In this document: piece after piece, positions 26,531 to 33,763 of the stretch
How the letters are laid out: each line of letters starts with the position of its first letter
How positions within the stretch are numbered: position 1 is the stretch's first letter
Source of the DNA: Janthinobacterium fluminis
Lineage (GTDB): Bacteria; Pseudomonadota; Gammaproteobacteria; Burkholderiales; Burkholderiaceae_D
DNA length: 64,000 bases
Direction of reading: 5' to 3'
Assembly: GCF_028595325.1 (NCBI RefSeq)
Contig: NZ_JAQQXR010000005.1
Coordinates: 62,001-126,000, forward strand
Program-made: the position numbers and the translations under genes
Notes under the pieces: generated by a model
What the model saw: only the letters and a program-made list of their open reading frames with translations
Told to the model about the DNA's origin: nothing
The model's database searches: none

Positions 26531-28199
26531 GGTTCAGCTCCGTCAAGGTGGTTTCGCCCAGCCGCACCAGGTCCAGCGCGGCCTCGCGCGCCAGCCGGAA
26601 GCCCTGCGCCGCGGCCGCCTCCTTCATGCGGCTGACGGGGGCGCGCGTGCAGATCATTTCGCGCAGGGCGTCGTCCAGCATCAGCACCTCGGCGACGGCC
26701 TTGCGGCCCTTGTAGCCGGTGCCGCGGCAGTGGCCGCAGCCCTTGCCGGCCATGAAGCGCCAGCCGCCCACCCGGCCGGCGTCCAGGCCGCTGTCCTGCA
26801 GTTGCCGGGGCTCGGGCGCGACGTCGACGGCGCAGTGTTCGCAGTTGAGGCGCAGCAGGCGCTGGGCGACGATGCCGTTGAGCGCGGCGGCGAAGCTGTA
26901 GGGGTCCACGCCCATGTGCAGGAAGCGCCCGACGACGTCGAACACATTGTTGGCGTGCACGGTGGTGAAGACCAGGTGGCCCGTCAGCGAGGCTTGCACG
27001 GCGATCTGCGCCGTTTCGTCGTCGCGGATTTCGCCGATCATGATTTTGTCGGGGTCGTGGCGCAGGATGGAGCGCAAGCCGCGCGCGAAGGTCAGGCCCT
27101 TCTTTTCGTTGACGGGGATTTGCAGCACGCGCGGCAGCCGGTATTCGACCGGGTCTTCGATGGTGACGATCTTGTCGCGCCCCGTGTTGATCTCGGTGAT
27201 GGCGGCGTACAGCGTGGTGGTCTTGCCGGAGCCGGTGGGCCCCGTCACCAGCAGCATGCCGTGCGGCTTGGCGGCGAGGCGGCGGATCTGCTCGATGGCG
27301 TCGCCGTTCAGGCCCAGGCTTTCCAGCCGCAGCGCCTGCGCCGCCTCGGTCAGCGCGCGCCGGTCGAGCAGGCGCAGCACGGCGTCCTCGCCGAAGATGT
27401 TCGGCATGATGGAGACGCGGAAGTCGATTTCGCTGCCCTTGACGCGCACCTTGAAGCGGCCGTCCTGGGGCACGCGGCGCTCGGCGATGTCGAGGTCGGC
27501 CATGACCTTGATGCGCGAGATGATCTGCTCGGCCATCGCCAGGCCCTGCACCTGGCCGGCCTGCACCAGCACGCCGTCGACGCGGTATTTGATGAGCAGG
27601 CTGGCGGCGTCGCATTCGAGGTGGATGTCGCTGGCCTGGAACTTGAGCGCGTCGTAGATCGTCGAATTGACCAGCTTGACCACCGGGCTGCTGTCTTCGC
27701 TGATGCGTATCAGCGAGATGTCCTCGATGCTCAGGTCCGGGTCGGGCAGGTCGGCGCCGTCCTGCGCCATCGCCTGCATGGCCTGCTGCACGCTTTCCTG
27801 CTGCGCCAGGTAGGCGGCCAGGTCGTCCGGGTGCGCCAGCGCCACCGTGAACGGCGCCTTGACGGCGAAGTCGGCCCACTGCAGCACGTCGTCGGCGAAG
27901 GGGTTGCCGATGACCAGCACCGGCGCCGCGCCGGCCGCCTCCATCAGCACGCAGTCGCGCTGGGCGCAGTCGGTGTAGGGCAGCAGCGCGAAGGCCGGGG
28001 CGGCGGCCTGCAGCTCGGCCATGCTCCAGGCCGGGTAGTGGAACAGCGCCGCCAGCTCGCGCGTGAACTGCTGCGGCGTCAGCCCGGCCGCCTCCTGCAG
28101 GGCCGCCAGCGCCGGCCGGCCCTGCGCCAGCGCTTCGGCGCGGGCGTGCTGCAGCGCGGCCGCCGTCAGCGGCTCCCTGGCGTGTTCGCGCGCGTTCAC
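26517..28199 (-). CDS. gspE: GspE/PilB-family secretion ATPase
   Basis: Hexameric ATPase (560 residues) that powers pseudopilus assembly. An N-terminal MshEN/GspE-N-like domain (to about residue 150) is followed by the catalytic core: GPTGSGKTTTLYAA (Walker A), EDPVEYRLP, IGEIRDDETAQIA (Walker B) and TGHLVFTTVHANN. A zinc-binding tetracysteine module is visible as LNCEHC and CGHCRGTGYKGR. The GTG start at 28199 overlaps the gspF stop (GTGA), and 560 residues is normal for the family. Confidence 0.93.
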   Translation of the reverse strand: MNAREHAREPLTAAALQHARAEALAQGRPALAALQEAAGLTPQQFTRELAALFHYPAWSMAELQAAAPAFALLPYTDCAQRDCVLMEAAGAAPVLVIGNPFADDVLQWADFAVKAPFTVALAHPDDLAAYLAQQESVQQAMQAMAQDGADLPDPDLSIEDISLIRISEDSSPVVKLVNSTIYDALKFQASDIHLECDAASLLIKYRVDGVLVQAGQVQGLAMAEQIISRIKVMADLDIAERRVPQDGRFKVRVKGSEIDFRVSIMPNIFGEDAVLRLLDRRALTEAAQALRLESLGLNGDAIEQIRRLAAKPHGMLLVTGPTGSGKTTTLYAAITEINTGRDKIVTIEDPVEYRLPRVLQIPVNEKKGLTFARGLRSILRHDPDKIMIGEIRDDETAQIAVQASLTGHLVFTTVHANNVFDVVGRFLHMGVDPYSFAAALNGIVAQRLLRLNCEHCAVDVAPEPRQLQDSGLDAGRVGGWRFMAGKGCGHCRGTGYKGRKAVAEVLMLDDALREMICTRAPVSRMKEAAAAQGFRLAREAALDLVRLGETTLTELNRVTY

Positions 28200-29380
28200 G
28201 ACAGGCTCCCGGCCAGCTCGAAGATAGGCATATACATCAGCACGACGACGCCGCCGATGACGACGCCGATCAGCATCATCAGCAGCGGCTCCAGCAGGCG
28301 CGAGGCCCAGTCCACCCAGCGGGCGAATTCCTCGTCGTGGAACTTGGCCGAGCGCTCCAGCATGTCGCCGAGGCGGCCGGTGTTTTCGCCGACCCTCAGC
28401 AGCGACTGCGCCACCGGCGTGGCCAGCCCGTTCTGCTCCAGCGCGGCGGAAAAGGGCTGGCCCTCCTGCACGGCGCGGCGCGCCCGCGCCAGTTGCGCCT
28501 GCTGGGCCGGCAGCAGCATCGTCGCCACCATCGCCAGCGCCTTCGACAGCGCGATGCCGGCGTGCAGCAGCAGGCTGAGGGCGCGGTAAAAGCGCGCCAG
28601 GCGGAACTCGGCCGCCTTGGCCGACAGCACGGGCAGGCGCAGCACGGCCAGGATCAGGCGCCGGCGCGGCGCCGGCCTGGCAAGGATGAGGGCGGGCGCG
28701 GCGACGCCGGCGAGCAGGGCCGCCAGGCACAGCAGCGGATGCGCGGCCAGCGACTGGCCGAAGCCCAGCAGCATCTGCGACATCCACGGTATGTCGCGCC
28801 CCGAACTGGCGTAGACGACGCTGAACTTGGGCACGACGTAGCCGAGCAGGAACAGCGTGACGAGGGCGCCGACCAGCAGCAGCATGCTCGGGTAGATGGC
28901 CGCCGCCACCAGCTTTTTGCGGATGGCGTCGAATTGCAGTTGGTAGCCGACGTAGCGGGCCAGCGCCTCCGGCAGGTTGCCGGAGCGCTCGGCCGCGTGC
29001 ACGGTGGCGACGTAGATGTCGGGGAAGATCGCCGGGAAGCCCGCCAGCGTGTCGGAAAAGCTCTTGCCCTGCTGTAGGGTCTGGACGATGGCGGCCAGCG
29101 TGGCGCGGGCGCCGCCGCGCTGCTCCTTGTTGTGCAGGGTCGCCAGCGCCTCGCTCAGGTTCAGGCCCGCCTCCAGCAGGGCCAGCAACTCCTGGCTGAA
29201 CTGCAGCAGCGGCAGGGCCTGCTGGCGCGCGGCCCGGGCCGGCGCCGCCGCCGCGCCGGCGATGGCCAGCACGCGCCAGCCGTCGCGCGCGGCCGCGCGG
29301 ATCGCCTCGGCCTCGCTGGCGGCGTCGACGGCGAGGGCGCGGCGCCCCGCCGTCCCCTGTACCTGGAGGTGGAACTGCAT
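28196..29380 (-). CDS. gspF: GspF/PilC-family inner-membrane platform protein
   Basis: Polytopic platform protein of 394 residues with two T2SSF domains. The first carries LLALLEAGLNLSEAL and the second RALSLLLHAGIALSKAL; three membrane segments are visible (KLVAAAIYPSMLLLVGALVT; LLCLAALLAGVAAPALILA; LLMMLIGVVIGGVVVLMYMP). The ATG at 29380 gives family length; upstream codons to 29584 are open but unrelated. As the most upstream gene of the operon it should follow the promoter in 29381-29640. Confidence 0.92.
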   Translation of the reverse strand: MQFHLQVQGTAGRRALAVDAASEAEAIRAAARDGWRVLAIAGAAAAPARAARQQALPLLQFSQELLALLEAGLNLSEALATLHNKEQRGGARATLAAIVQTLQQGKSFSDTLAGFPAIFPDIYVATVHAAERSGNLPEALARYVGYQLQFDAIRKKLVAAAIYPSMLLLVGALVTLFLLGYVVPKFSVVYASSGRDIPWMSQMLLGFGQSLAAHPLLCLAALLAGVAAPALILARPAPRRRLILAVLRLPVLSAKAAEFRLARFYRALSLLLHAGIALSKALAMVATMLLPAQQAQLARARRAVQEGQPFSAALEQNGLATPVAQSLLRVGENTGRLGDMLERSAKFHDEEFARWVDWASRLLEPLLMMLIGVVIGGVVVLMYMPIFELAGSLS

Positions 29381-29640
29381 CGCCGCGTCAGGCGGGCACG
29401 CCCGCGGCGGTCGGGGCAAGGGGGCGGGCGGGGCGTGACGGCAGTGTAGGCATCGGAAATAGCAATCGGAAAAGTGTTCTCGACAGCCGGAACGGCCGCC
29501 CAGTTGAAACCAAACCAAGCACAGGCCCGCGCGGACAGGGTCCGCCCGCTTGCCTGCGGCGTTGACAACATTAACCAGGTGCACAGCCTTACCTTAGACC
29601 GCGCTTGTGAAAAAATCAATCTTGTTTTTGTTGTTTGTTG
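29381..29640 (-). promoter_or_regulatory. Upstream region of the secretion operon
   Basis: There is no gene here. On the minus strand TTCCGA, 17 bases and TACACT form a weak sigma-70 candidate ahead of gspF, within about 29445-29475. On the plus strand a TTGACA near 29562 has no matching -10 or gene. No operator is evident. Confidence 0.3.
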
Positions 29641-29671
29641 TAAAAACCGCCCCGCGGCATGCGCGGGGCGG
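29641..29671 (-). terminator. Rho-independent terminator of the M4 protease gene
   Basis: A perfect 10-bp GC stem (29647-29656 with 29662-29671, 5-base loop) is followed on the minus strand by a run of five T, 11 bp after the protease stop codon. It should separate the protease transcript from the secretion operon on the same strand. Confidence 0.88.
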
Positions 29672-29681
29672 GCCCGGGCGC

Positions 29682-32198
29682 TTACTGGGCGATCAGGCTG
29701 ACCTTGTCGACCACGAAGGAGGTCTGCAGCGAGGCATCCTCGGTGGCGGCGAAGGAGATCTGCACCGTCTGCCCCTTGTAGGCGAGCAGGTTGAAGGTGC
29801 GGATCTGGTAGCCGCTGGCCGGGTTCACGTTGCTGTAGGTGGCCAGCGTGCCGAGCACGGTGCCGGCCGCGTTCTTCACGGTGACGCGCAGGCGGTCATA
29901 GACGGTCGTGCCGGTTTCGGCCGTGTCGATGTGCAGCGCGAAGCTCAGCGTGGCCGAAGTGGCCGAGGCCGGGATCGTCACGCTTTGCGACAGCGTTTCC
30001 GTGCTGGTCTTGCCGTTGCCGCCCAGCCAGGCGAACTTGCTGCCCTCGTAGGGGCTCTGGCCGGCCTGGTCGCCGATCGCGCCGGTGTTGCCGCTCCAGC
30101 CCGTGGCGCCGTCCTCGAAGCCGCCGTTGGTGATCAGCTCGCTGGAACTGTTGTTCGACACCGTCAGCGTGGCGTTGGCCGAGCTCACCGTCACGGCCGG
30201 CGACGAGGCGTCCGTCACGCTGGCCTTGAAGACGGCGCCGTTGTCGGCGGCCTGGGCCGTGAAGGCGTAGCCCGAGGCCGTCGCGCCGGCGATGGCCGCG
30301 CCGTTGCGGTACCACTGGTAGCTGTAGGGCGCGGTGCCGCCGCCGGCGCCGACGGCGAACGAGGCGTTGCCGCCCGGCGCCACCGTGATGCTGGCCGGCT
30401 GGCTGGTGATGGTGACGGCGCCGCCGGTGCTGGTTTCATCGACGTCGGCGCCGACGTTGATGGCGGCGTAGGCGCGCTTGACGGCCGTCGCCTCGGCGCT
30501 GCCGACGCCGTACAGCTCCTCGGCCGCCAGCAGCACCTTGTTGCGGGCGTCCGCGTAGTTGGTCGACGAGGTGAATTTCGTCGTCAGCGCCTTGAACCAG
30601 ATGCGGAAGGCCTTGTCGGTGCCGATGCCCGTCATCGCCAGCGGGCTCTTGTTCAGGTAGGAGCTGTAGTAGTCGCTGCCGGAGCTGGCGTTCGAGCCCT
30701 GCGACAGGAAGTAGAACATGCGGTTGTTCGGGCCGCTGCTGTAGTGCACGTCGAGGTTCTTGATCGTGCTGCTCCAGGCGTTCGGGCTCTTACCGTCCTT
30801 GCTGGGCTTGAACAACCAGCGCAGCGGCTGGCCCGTCTTGCTGATCTCCTTGCCCGTCATCCAGTCGTTGCCCGTGTTCGGCAGCGTGTTGCCGGTGCCG
30901 CCGGCGCGCGCGTAAGCCTCGACGGCCTCGCCGCCGATGTCCGAGTGCGACTCGTTCAAGCCGCCCGACTCGCCCGAGTAGACCAGGTCGGAGGTGGCGG
31001 CCGTGACGCCGTGCGACATTTCGTGGCCGATCACGTCGATCGCGCCCAGGCTGTTGAAGTTGCTGCCGTCGCCGATGAACATGCATTTGCAGTTGTCGTC
31101 GTAGTAGGCGTTGTCATAGGCCGTGTTGACGTGGGCGGCGATGTAGGTGGAGGTGTTGTTGCCGTCCAGGCTGTTCCAGCCCAGCACGTTCTTCAGCATG
31201 TCGTAGGTGTTCATCAAGCCCCACAGCGCGTTCACGGCCGCCGTCTGGCCGTTGGCGTCGGTGGTGCTGCCGCCGTTGTACTGCTGGCCGTCGCCCCAGG
31301 TGTTGGTGGGGTTGGTGTAGACGCTGCCGGCGCTGGTGCCGTGGTTGGCGTTGGTGATGGCCATCGCGCCATACGTGCCGCCGGTGCCGCGCACCGGGTC
31401 CTTCATCGAATACACGCCGTTGCTGAAGGTGGTGCTGACCGGCACGGTGCCGTTGTACTGGCTGTTGCCGACGCCGATGACGGTTTTCAGCGCCTTCCAC
31501 TGGGCCAGCACGCTGCCGTCCTTGGCGCTGACGACGCTGTCGAAGTAGATCGGCTTGTTGCCGCTGACCATGCGCGTCTGCACCAGATAGGCCAGTTCGT
31601 AGCGGTCGACGACCTCTTCCAGGTCGAGGGCGTTTAGGGCCGCCTCGGACTTGTCGGCGGCGCCGGACACGCGCACCGATTTCATCACCGGATACACGAG
31701 CAGCTCGGCGGTCGGCGCGACGAAGTGGGTGGCCCGCGGCGCGACGGCCTTGACGACGAGGTCGATGGCGGCGATGCCGCTGATGGCCGGGGTCGTCTCG
31801 AAGCGGGCGTTGGCGGCGCCGTCGGCGGACTTGGCGGCGTTGTTGCCCAGGCCGGCGCGGCGGTCGGCCACGGATTCGCTGACGATGTCGCCGGCGGCGT
31901 TGCTGACGACCACGGTTTCCGAGCCGAACACGCGCAAGCCCTGGAAGGTGTGCTGGGCGCGGCTGATCTTGGTGCCGGCGACGCCGGGGTGCTGGCTGGA
32001 AATCGCGTAGCCGTGGCCGGCGTCCAGGCCCAGCTTGCTGCTGCGGGCGGCCAGCTTGGCGACCAGCGCGGCGCTCTCTTGTGGAGACAGTTGCTGGACG
32101 GGTGCCGCCATCAAGGGGGTGGCGGCGTGGGCCGGAACAGTCGCCATCACGGGTAGGGCGGCGATGGATGCGGCGAGTAATGTCTTACGTAAATTCAT
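29682..32198 (-). CDS. Secreted M4 (thermolysin-family) metalloprotease with Ig-like and C-terminal beta domains
   Basis: Extracellular zinc endopeptidase precursor of 838 residues: signal peptide (1-25), FTP/PepSY-type propeptide (to about 235), M4 catalytic domain (about 240-590), Ig-like domain (about 597-690) and a C-terminal jelly-roll-like domain (about 700-838) starting ELITNGGFEDG. Zinc ligands are HEMSH (392-396) and the Glu of GGLNES (416); LDVHYSSGPNN holds the transition-state His. A GGAGAAGAG site precedes the ATG. The type II-like secretion operon lies just downstream on the same strand, so it is a plausible cargo. Confidence 0.93.
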   Translation of the reverse strand: MNLRKTLLAASIAALPVMATVPAHAATPLMAAPVQQLSPQESAALVAKLAARSSKLGLDAGHGYAISSQHPGVAGTKISRAQHTFQGLRVFGSETVVVSNAAGDIVSESVADRRAGLGNNAAKSADGAANARFETTPAISGIAAIDLVVKAVAPRATHFVAPTAELLVYPVMKSVRVSGAADKSEAALNALDLEEVVDRYELAYLVQTRMVSGNKPIYFDSVVSAKDGSVLAQWKALKTVIGVGNSQYNGTVPVSTTFSNGVYSMKDPVRGTGGTYGAMAITNANHGTSAGSVYTNPTNTWGDGQQYNGGSTTDANGQTAAVNALWGLMNTYDMLKNVLGWNSLDGNNTSTYIAAHVNTAYDNAYYDDNCKCMFIGDGSNFNSLGAIDVIGHEMSHGVTAATSDLVYSGESGGLNESHSDIGGEAVEAYARAGGTGNTLPNTGNDWMTGKEISKTGQPLRWLFKPSKDGKSPNAWSSTIKNLDVHYSSGPNNRMFYFLSQGSNASSGSDYYSSYLNKSPLAMTGIGTDKAFRIWFKALTTKFTSSTNYADARNKVLLAAEELYGVGSAEATAVKRAYAAINVGADVDETSTGGAVTITSQPASITVAPGGNASFAVGAGGGTAPYSYQWYRNGAAIAGATASGYAFTAQAADNGAVFKASVTDASSPAVTVSSANATLTVSNNSSSELITNGGFEDGATGWSGNTGAIGDQAGQSPYEGSKFAWLGGNGKTSTETLSQSVTIPASATSATLSFALHIDTAETGTTVYDRLRVTVKNAAGTVLGTLATYSNVNPASGYQIRTFNLLAYKGQTVQISFAATEDASLQTSFVVDKVSLIAQ

Positions 32199-32304
32199 CT
32201 CTTCTCCATGAGTGATTGGTGGTGCACGTGGTGGGATGGACTTGGCCGCTGCTATCGAGGTGGCCGCCCCGGCTATTTCTGGTGGAAACGCCGAGTAGCG
32301 ACGA

Positions 32305-32333
32305 CACTATTCTTATCGATGGGAGGAAGTCAA
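32305..32333 (-). promoter_or_regulatory. Candidate sigma-70 promoter of the M4 protease
   Basis: On the minus strand TTGACT (32328-32333), a 17-base spacer and ATAGTG (32305-32310) precede the protease start by about 100 bp. The -35 is good and the -10 is poor. The remaining sequence from 32199 to 32545 holds no gene; it is relatively AT-rich between 32290 and 32400. Confidence 0.4.
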
Positions 32334-32545
32334 AAATCTTCGCAAATTCGTCGGAAGCGGGGGCGGTGTTAAAAAATGGACATTCTTTTAAGACATGAAA
32401 CATTCCGCAGGGCAGGGCCGCCGCGCCGGGCGGCGGCGCGCAGGGCGCATGGCAGGCCGGGCTGGCGGCAAGGGGGCGGCGGTGGAGTCAATATTCCAAT
32501 TTTGTGAGATACGCAACACTATGCCCATTTTTTCAGCAAAGTCAG

Positions 32546-32575
32546 TTGCATTCGTTTAATGTTGCGAACTACACT
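32546..32575 (+). promoter_or_regulatory. Sigma-70-like promoter upstream of the leader ORF and ACT regulator
   Basis: TTGCAT (32546-32551), an 18-base spacer and TACACT (32570-32575) predict a start near 32582. That gives a leader of about 350 nt before the HTH-ACT gene, which contains a short ORF with its own ribosome site and several GC-rich stems. Confidence 0.5.
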
Positions 32576-32678
32576 AGACGAAACCCCGCCGCCGCCGGCA
32601 TGGCCGGGCGGGAAGAAAAAGCGCACGCGGCACGACCGCGCAAAAGCAAGGCGCCTCGGGAACCTCAGGGAGAAAGAA

Positions 32679-32759
32679 ATGACTTCACGTACAGGTCTGG
32701 CCGCACCCTCCACCGTCATGCGCTGCGCGTCGCCGGCGCCCATGGGCCCGCTGACTTAG
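32679..32759 (+). CDS. Short leader ORF, 26 codons
   Basis: A 26-codon ORF (MTSRTGLAAPSTVMRCASPA, then PMGPLT) starts at an ATG with a well-placed GGGAGA site, better than that of the gene behind it. It lies about 100 nt after a plausible promoter and 15 nt before a perfect 10-bp stem. It is not enriched in one amino acid, so classical attenuation is uncertain. It may be a regulatory leader peptide, a small protein or part of a small RNA. I do not recognise the sequence. Confidence 0.4.
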   Translation: MTSRTGLAAPSTVMRCASPAPMGPLT

Positions 32760-32773
32760 CGCCGCCGCGCAGG

Positions 32774-32796
32774 GGCCGGGCGCATGGCGCCCGGCC
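32774..32796 (+). promoter_or_regulatory. Perfect 10-bp stem in the leader of the ACT regulator
   Basis: Arms 32774-32783 and 32787-32796 are perfectly complementary around a 3-base loop. No T-run follows. A second short stem (32896-32901 with 32913-32918) ends ten bases before the regulator ATG and could affect its translation. Confidence 0.45.
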
Positions 32797-32928
32797 GGCC
32801 AGCCGCCCCCGCCGGCCGGCCCGAGACAGCAGATGCCGCTCCCGCCGGCCAGCCGGCCGCGCGGGCGCGTCCCCCGACCTCATTGCCGGAGTCTTCGCCC
32901 GCCGCCGCCGGACGGGCGATAGTTAACC

Positions 32929-33585
32929 ATGCAATCCATTTCCACCAAAGTTGAGCAGATCGTCACCGAGTCGGCCTTTTTGACCGAGGGCCTGGGGCGG
33001 GGTTTGATCAATCTGTCCGAGCTGGCGCGGCAGTTGCAGCCGCAAATCGAGACGGACCTGTGGAAGCCGGTCGGCCAGGCGGCCGTCGTGATGGCGCTGC
33101 GGCGCCTGTCGGAGCGCCTGCCGGCGCCGCAGCGCGGCGACATCGTGCTGGGCCAGCGCAGCGGCGAGCTGACCACGCGCACCGACCTGACGGTGTTCAC
33201 CTACCGCTATTCGGAGCGCAGCCAGGACTGCCAGCGCCAGTTGCTGGCGCTGGCCGCGCCGCAGCGCGGCGCCTTCGTCACCGTCACGCGCGGCGTCAAC
33301 GAGGTGATGGTCATTTGCAGCCGCTCGCTGACGGGCGTCGTCGACGAGGTCTTCAGCGACGAGCGCCAACTGGCGCGGCTGGAGCGGCTGACGGCCGTGA
33401 CGCTGCAGCTGGACCCGGCCAAAGCCGGCACGCCCGGCATCTACCACGCGATCTTAAAGAAGCTGGCCTGGGACAAGATCAACCTGGTCAACATGATCTG
33501 TACCTACACCGAGCTGACCATCCTGCTCGAACAGTCGCAGACGGGCGCCGCGTTCTCGGTGCTGTCGCAACTGGTCGAGCACTAG
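32929..33585 (+). CDS. HTH + ACT-domain predicted amino-acid-metabolism regulator
   Basis: Cytoplasmic protein of 218 residues. The N-terminal part (SAFLTEGLGRGLINLSELAR ... QAAVVMALRRLSERL) looks like a winged-helix segment. The C-terminal part (IYHAILKKLAWDKINLVNMI and TYTELTILLEQSQTGAAFSV) is a good ACT domain, the amino-acid-sensing fold. The architecture recalls COG2150-type predicted regulators and the ACT repeats of aspartate kinase, but there is no kinase domain. No clear ribosome site precedes the ATG. The stop codon TAG forms part of the CTAG flanking the MITE. Confidence 0.7.
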   Translation: MQSISTKVEQIVTESAFLTEGLGRGLINLSELARQLQPQIETDLWKPVGQAAVVMALRRLSERLPAPQRGDIVLGQRSGELTTRTDLTVFTYRYSERSQDCQRQLLALAAPQRGAFVTVTRGVNEVMVICSRSLTGVVDEVFSDERQLARLERLTAVTLQLDPAKAGTPGIYHAILKKLAWDKINLVNMICTYTELTILLEQSQTGAAFSVLSQLVEH

Positions 33586-33749
33586 GGAAGCGCTGATTTA
33601 TTCATGAGGGCGGACTTGACCGCGAAAATAGGTGTCCTGCGGCGTTGCAAAATCTTGCAATAGCTCGCTATTGCTGCGATTTCGCGCCTTGCAGGCCACC
33701 TTTTTCGCTGGCCAATCCCAACCCTCAGAATAAATCAGCGCTTCCCTAG
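33582..33749. mobile_element. IS5-like MITE flanked by CTAG
   Basis: A 160-bp body (33586-33745) begins GGAAGCGCTGATTTATTC and ends with its exact complement; both sides carry CTAG (33582-33585, 33746-33749). The terminal repeat continues inward with one bulge (TGAGGG with CCCTCA), and the interior folds further (TTGCAATAGC facing GCTATTGC). IS5-group elements have GGAAGG-type ends and duplicate YTAR tetramers, so this is best read as a non-autonomous IS5-like element. No transposase is encoded. The left CTAG supplies the stop codon of the upstream gene. Confidence 0.75.
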
Positions 33750-33763
33750 CCCGGACGCGGGCG

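Noticed and set aside
29381..29584. A 68-codon N-terminal extension of the GspF protein
   Set aside because: The extension has no resemblance to GspF and would run through the presumed promoter; ATG 29380 gives the normal family length.
29607..31637. A 676-codon plus-strand frame opposite the M4 protease
   Set aside because: Low-complexity Val/Gly/Arg composition without motifs; the opposite strand has a complete thermolysin-family protein with all active-site residues.
32559..32678. Extension of the 26-codon leader ORF to an upstream in-frame ATG at 32559 (66 codons)
   Set aside because: That ATG lies between the -35 and -10 of the likely promoter and has no ribosome site; the internal ATG at 32679 has one.
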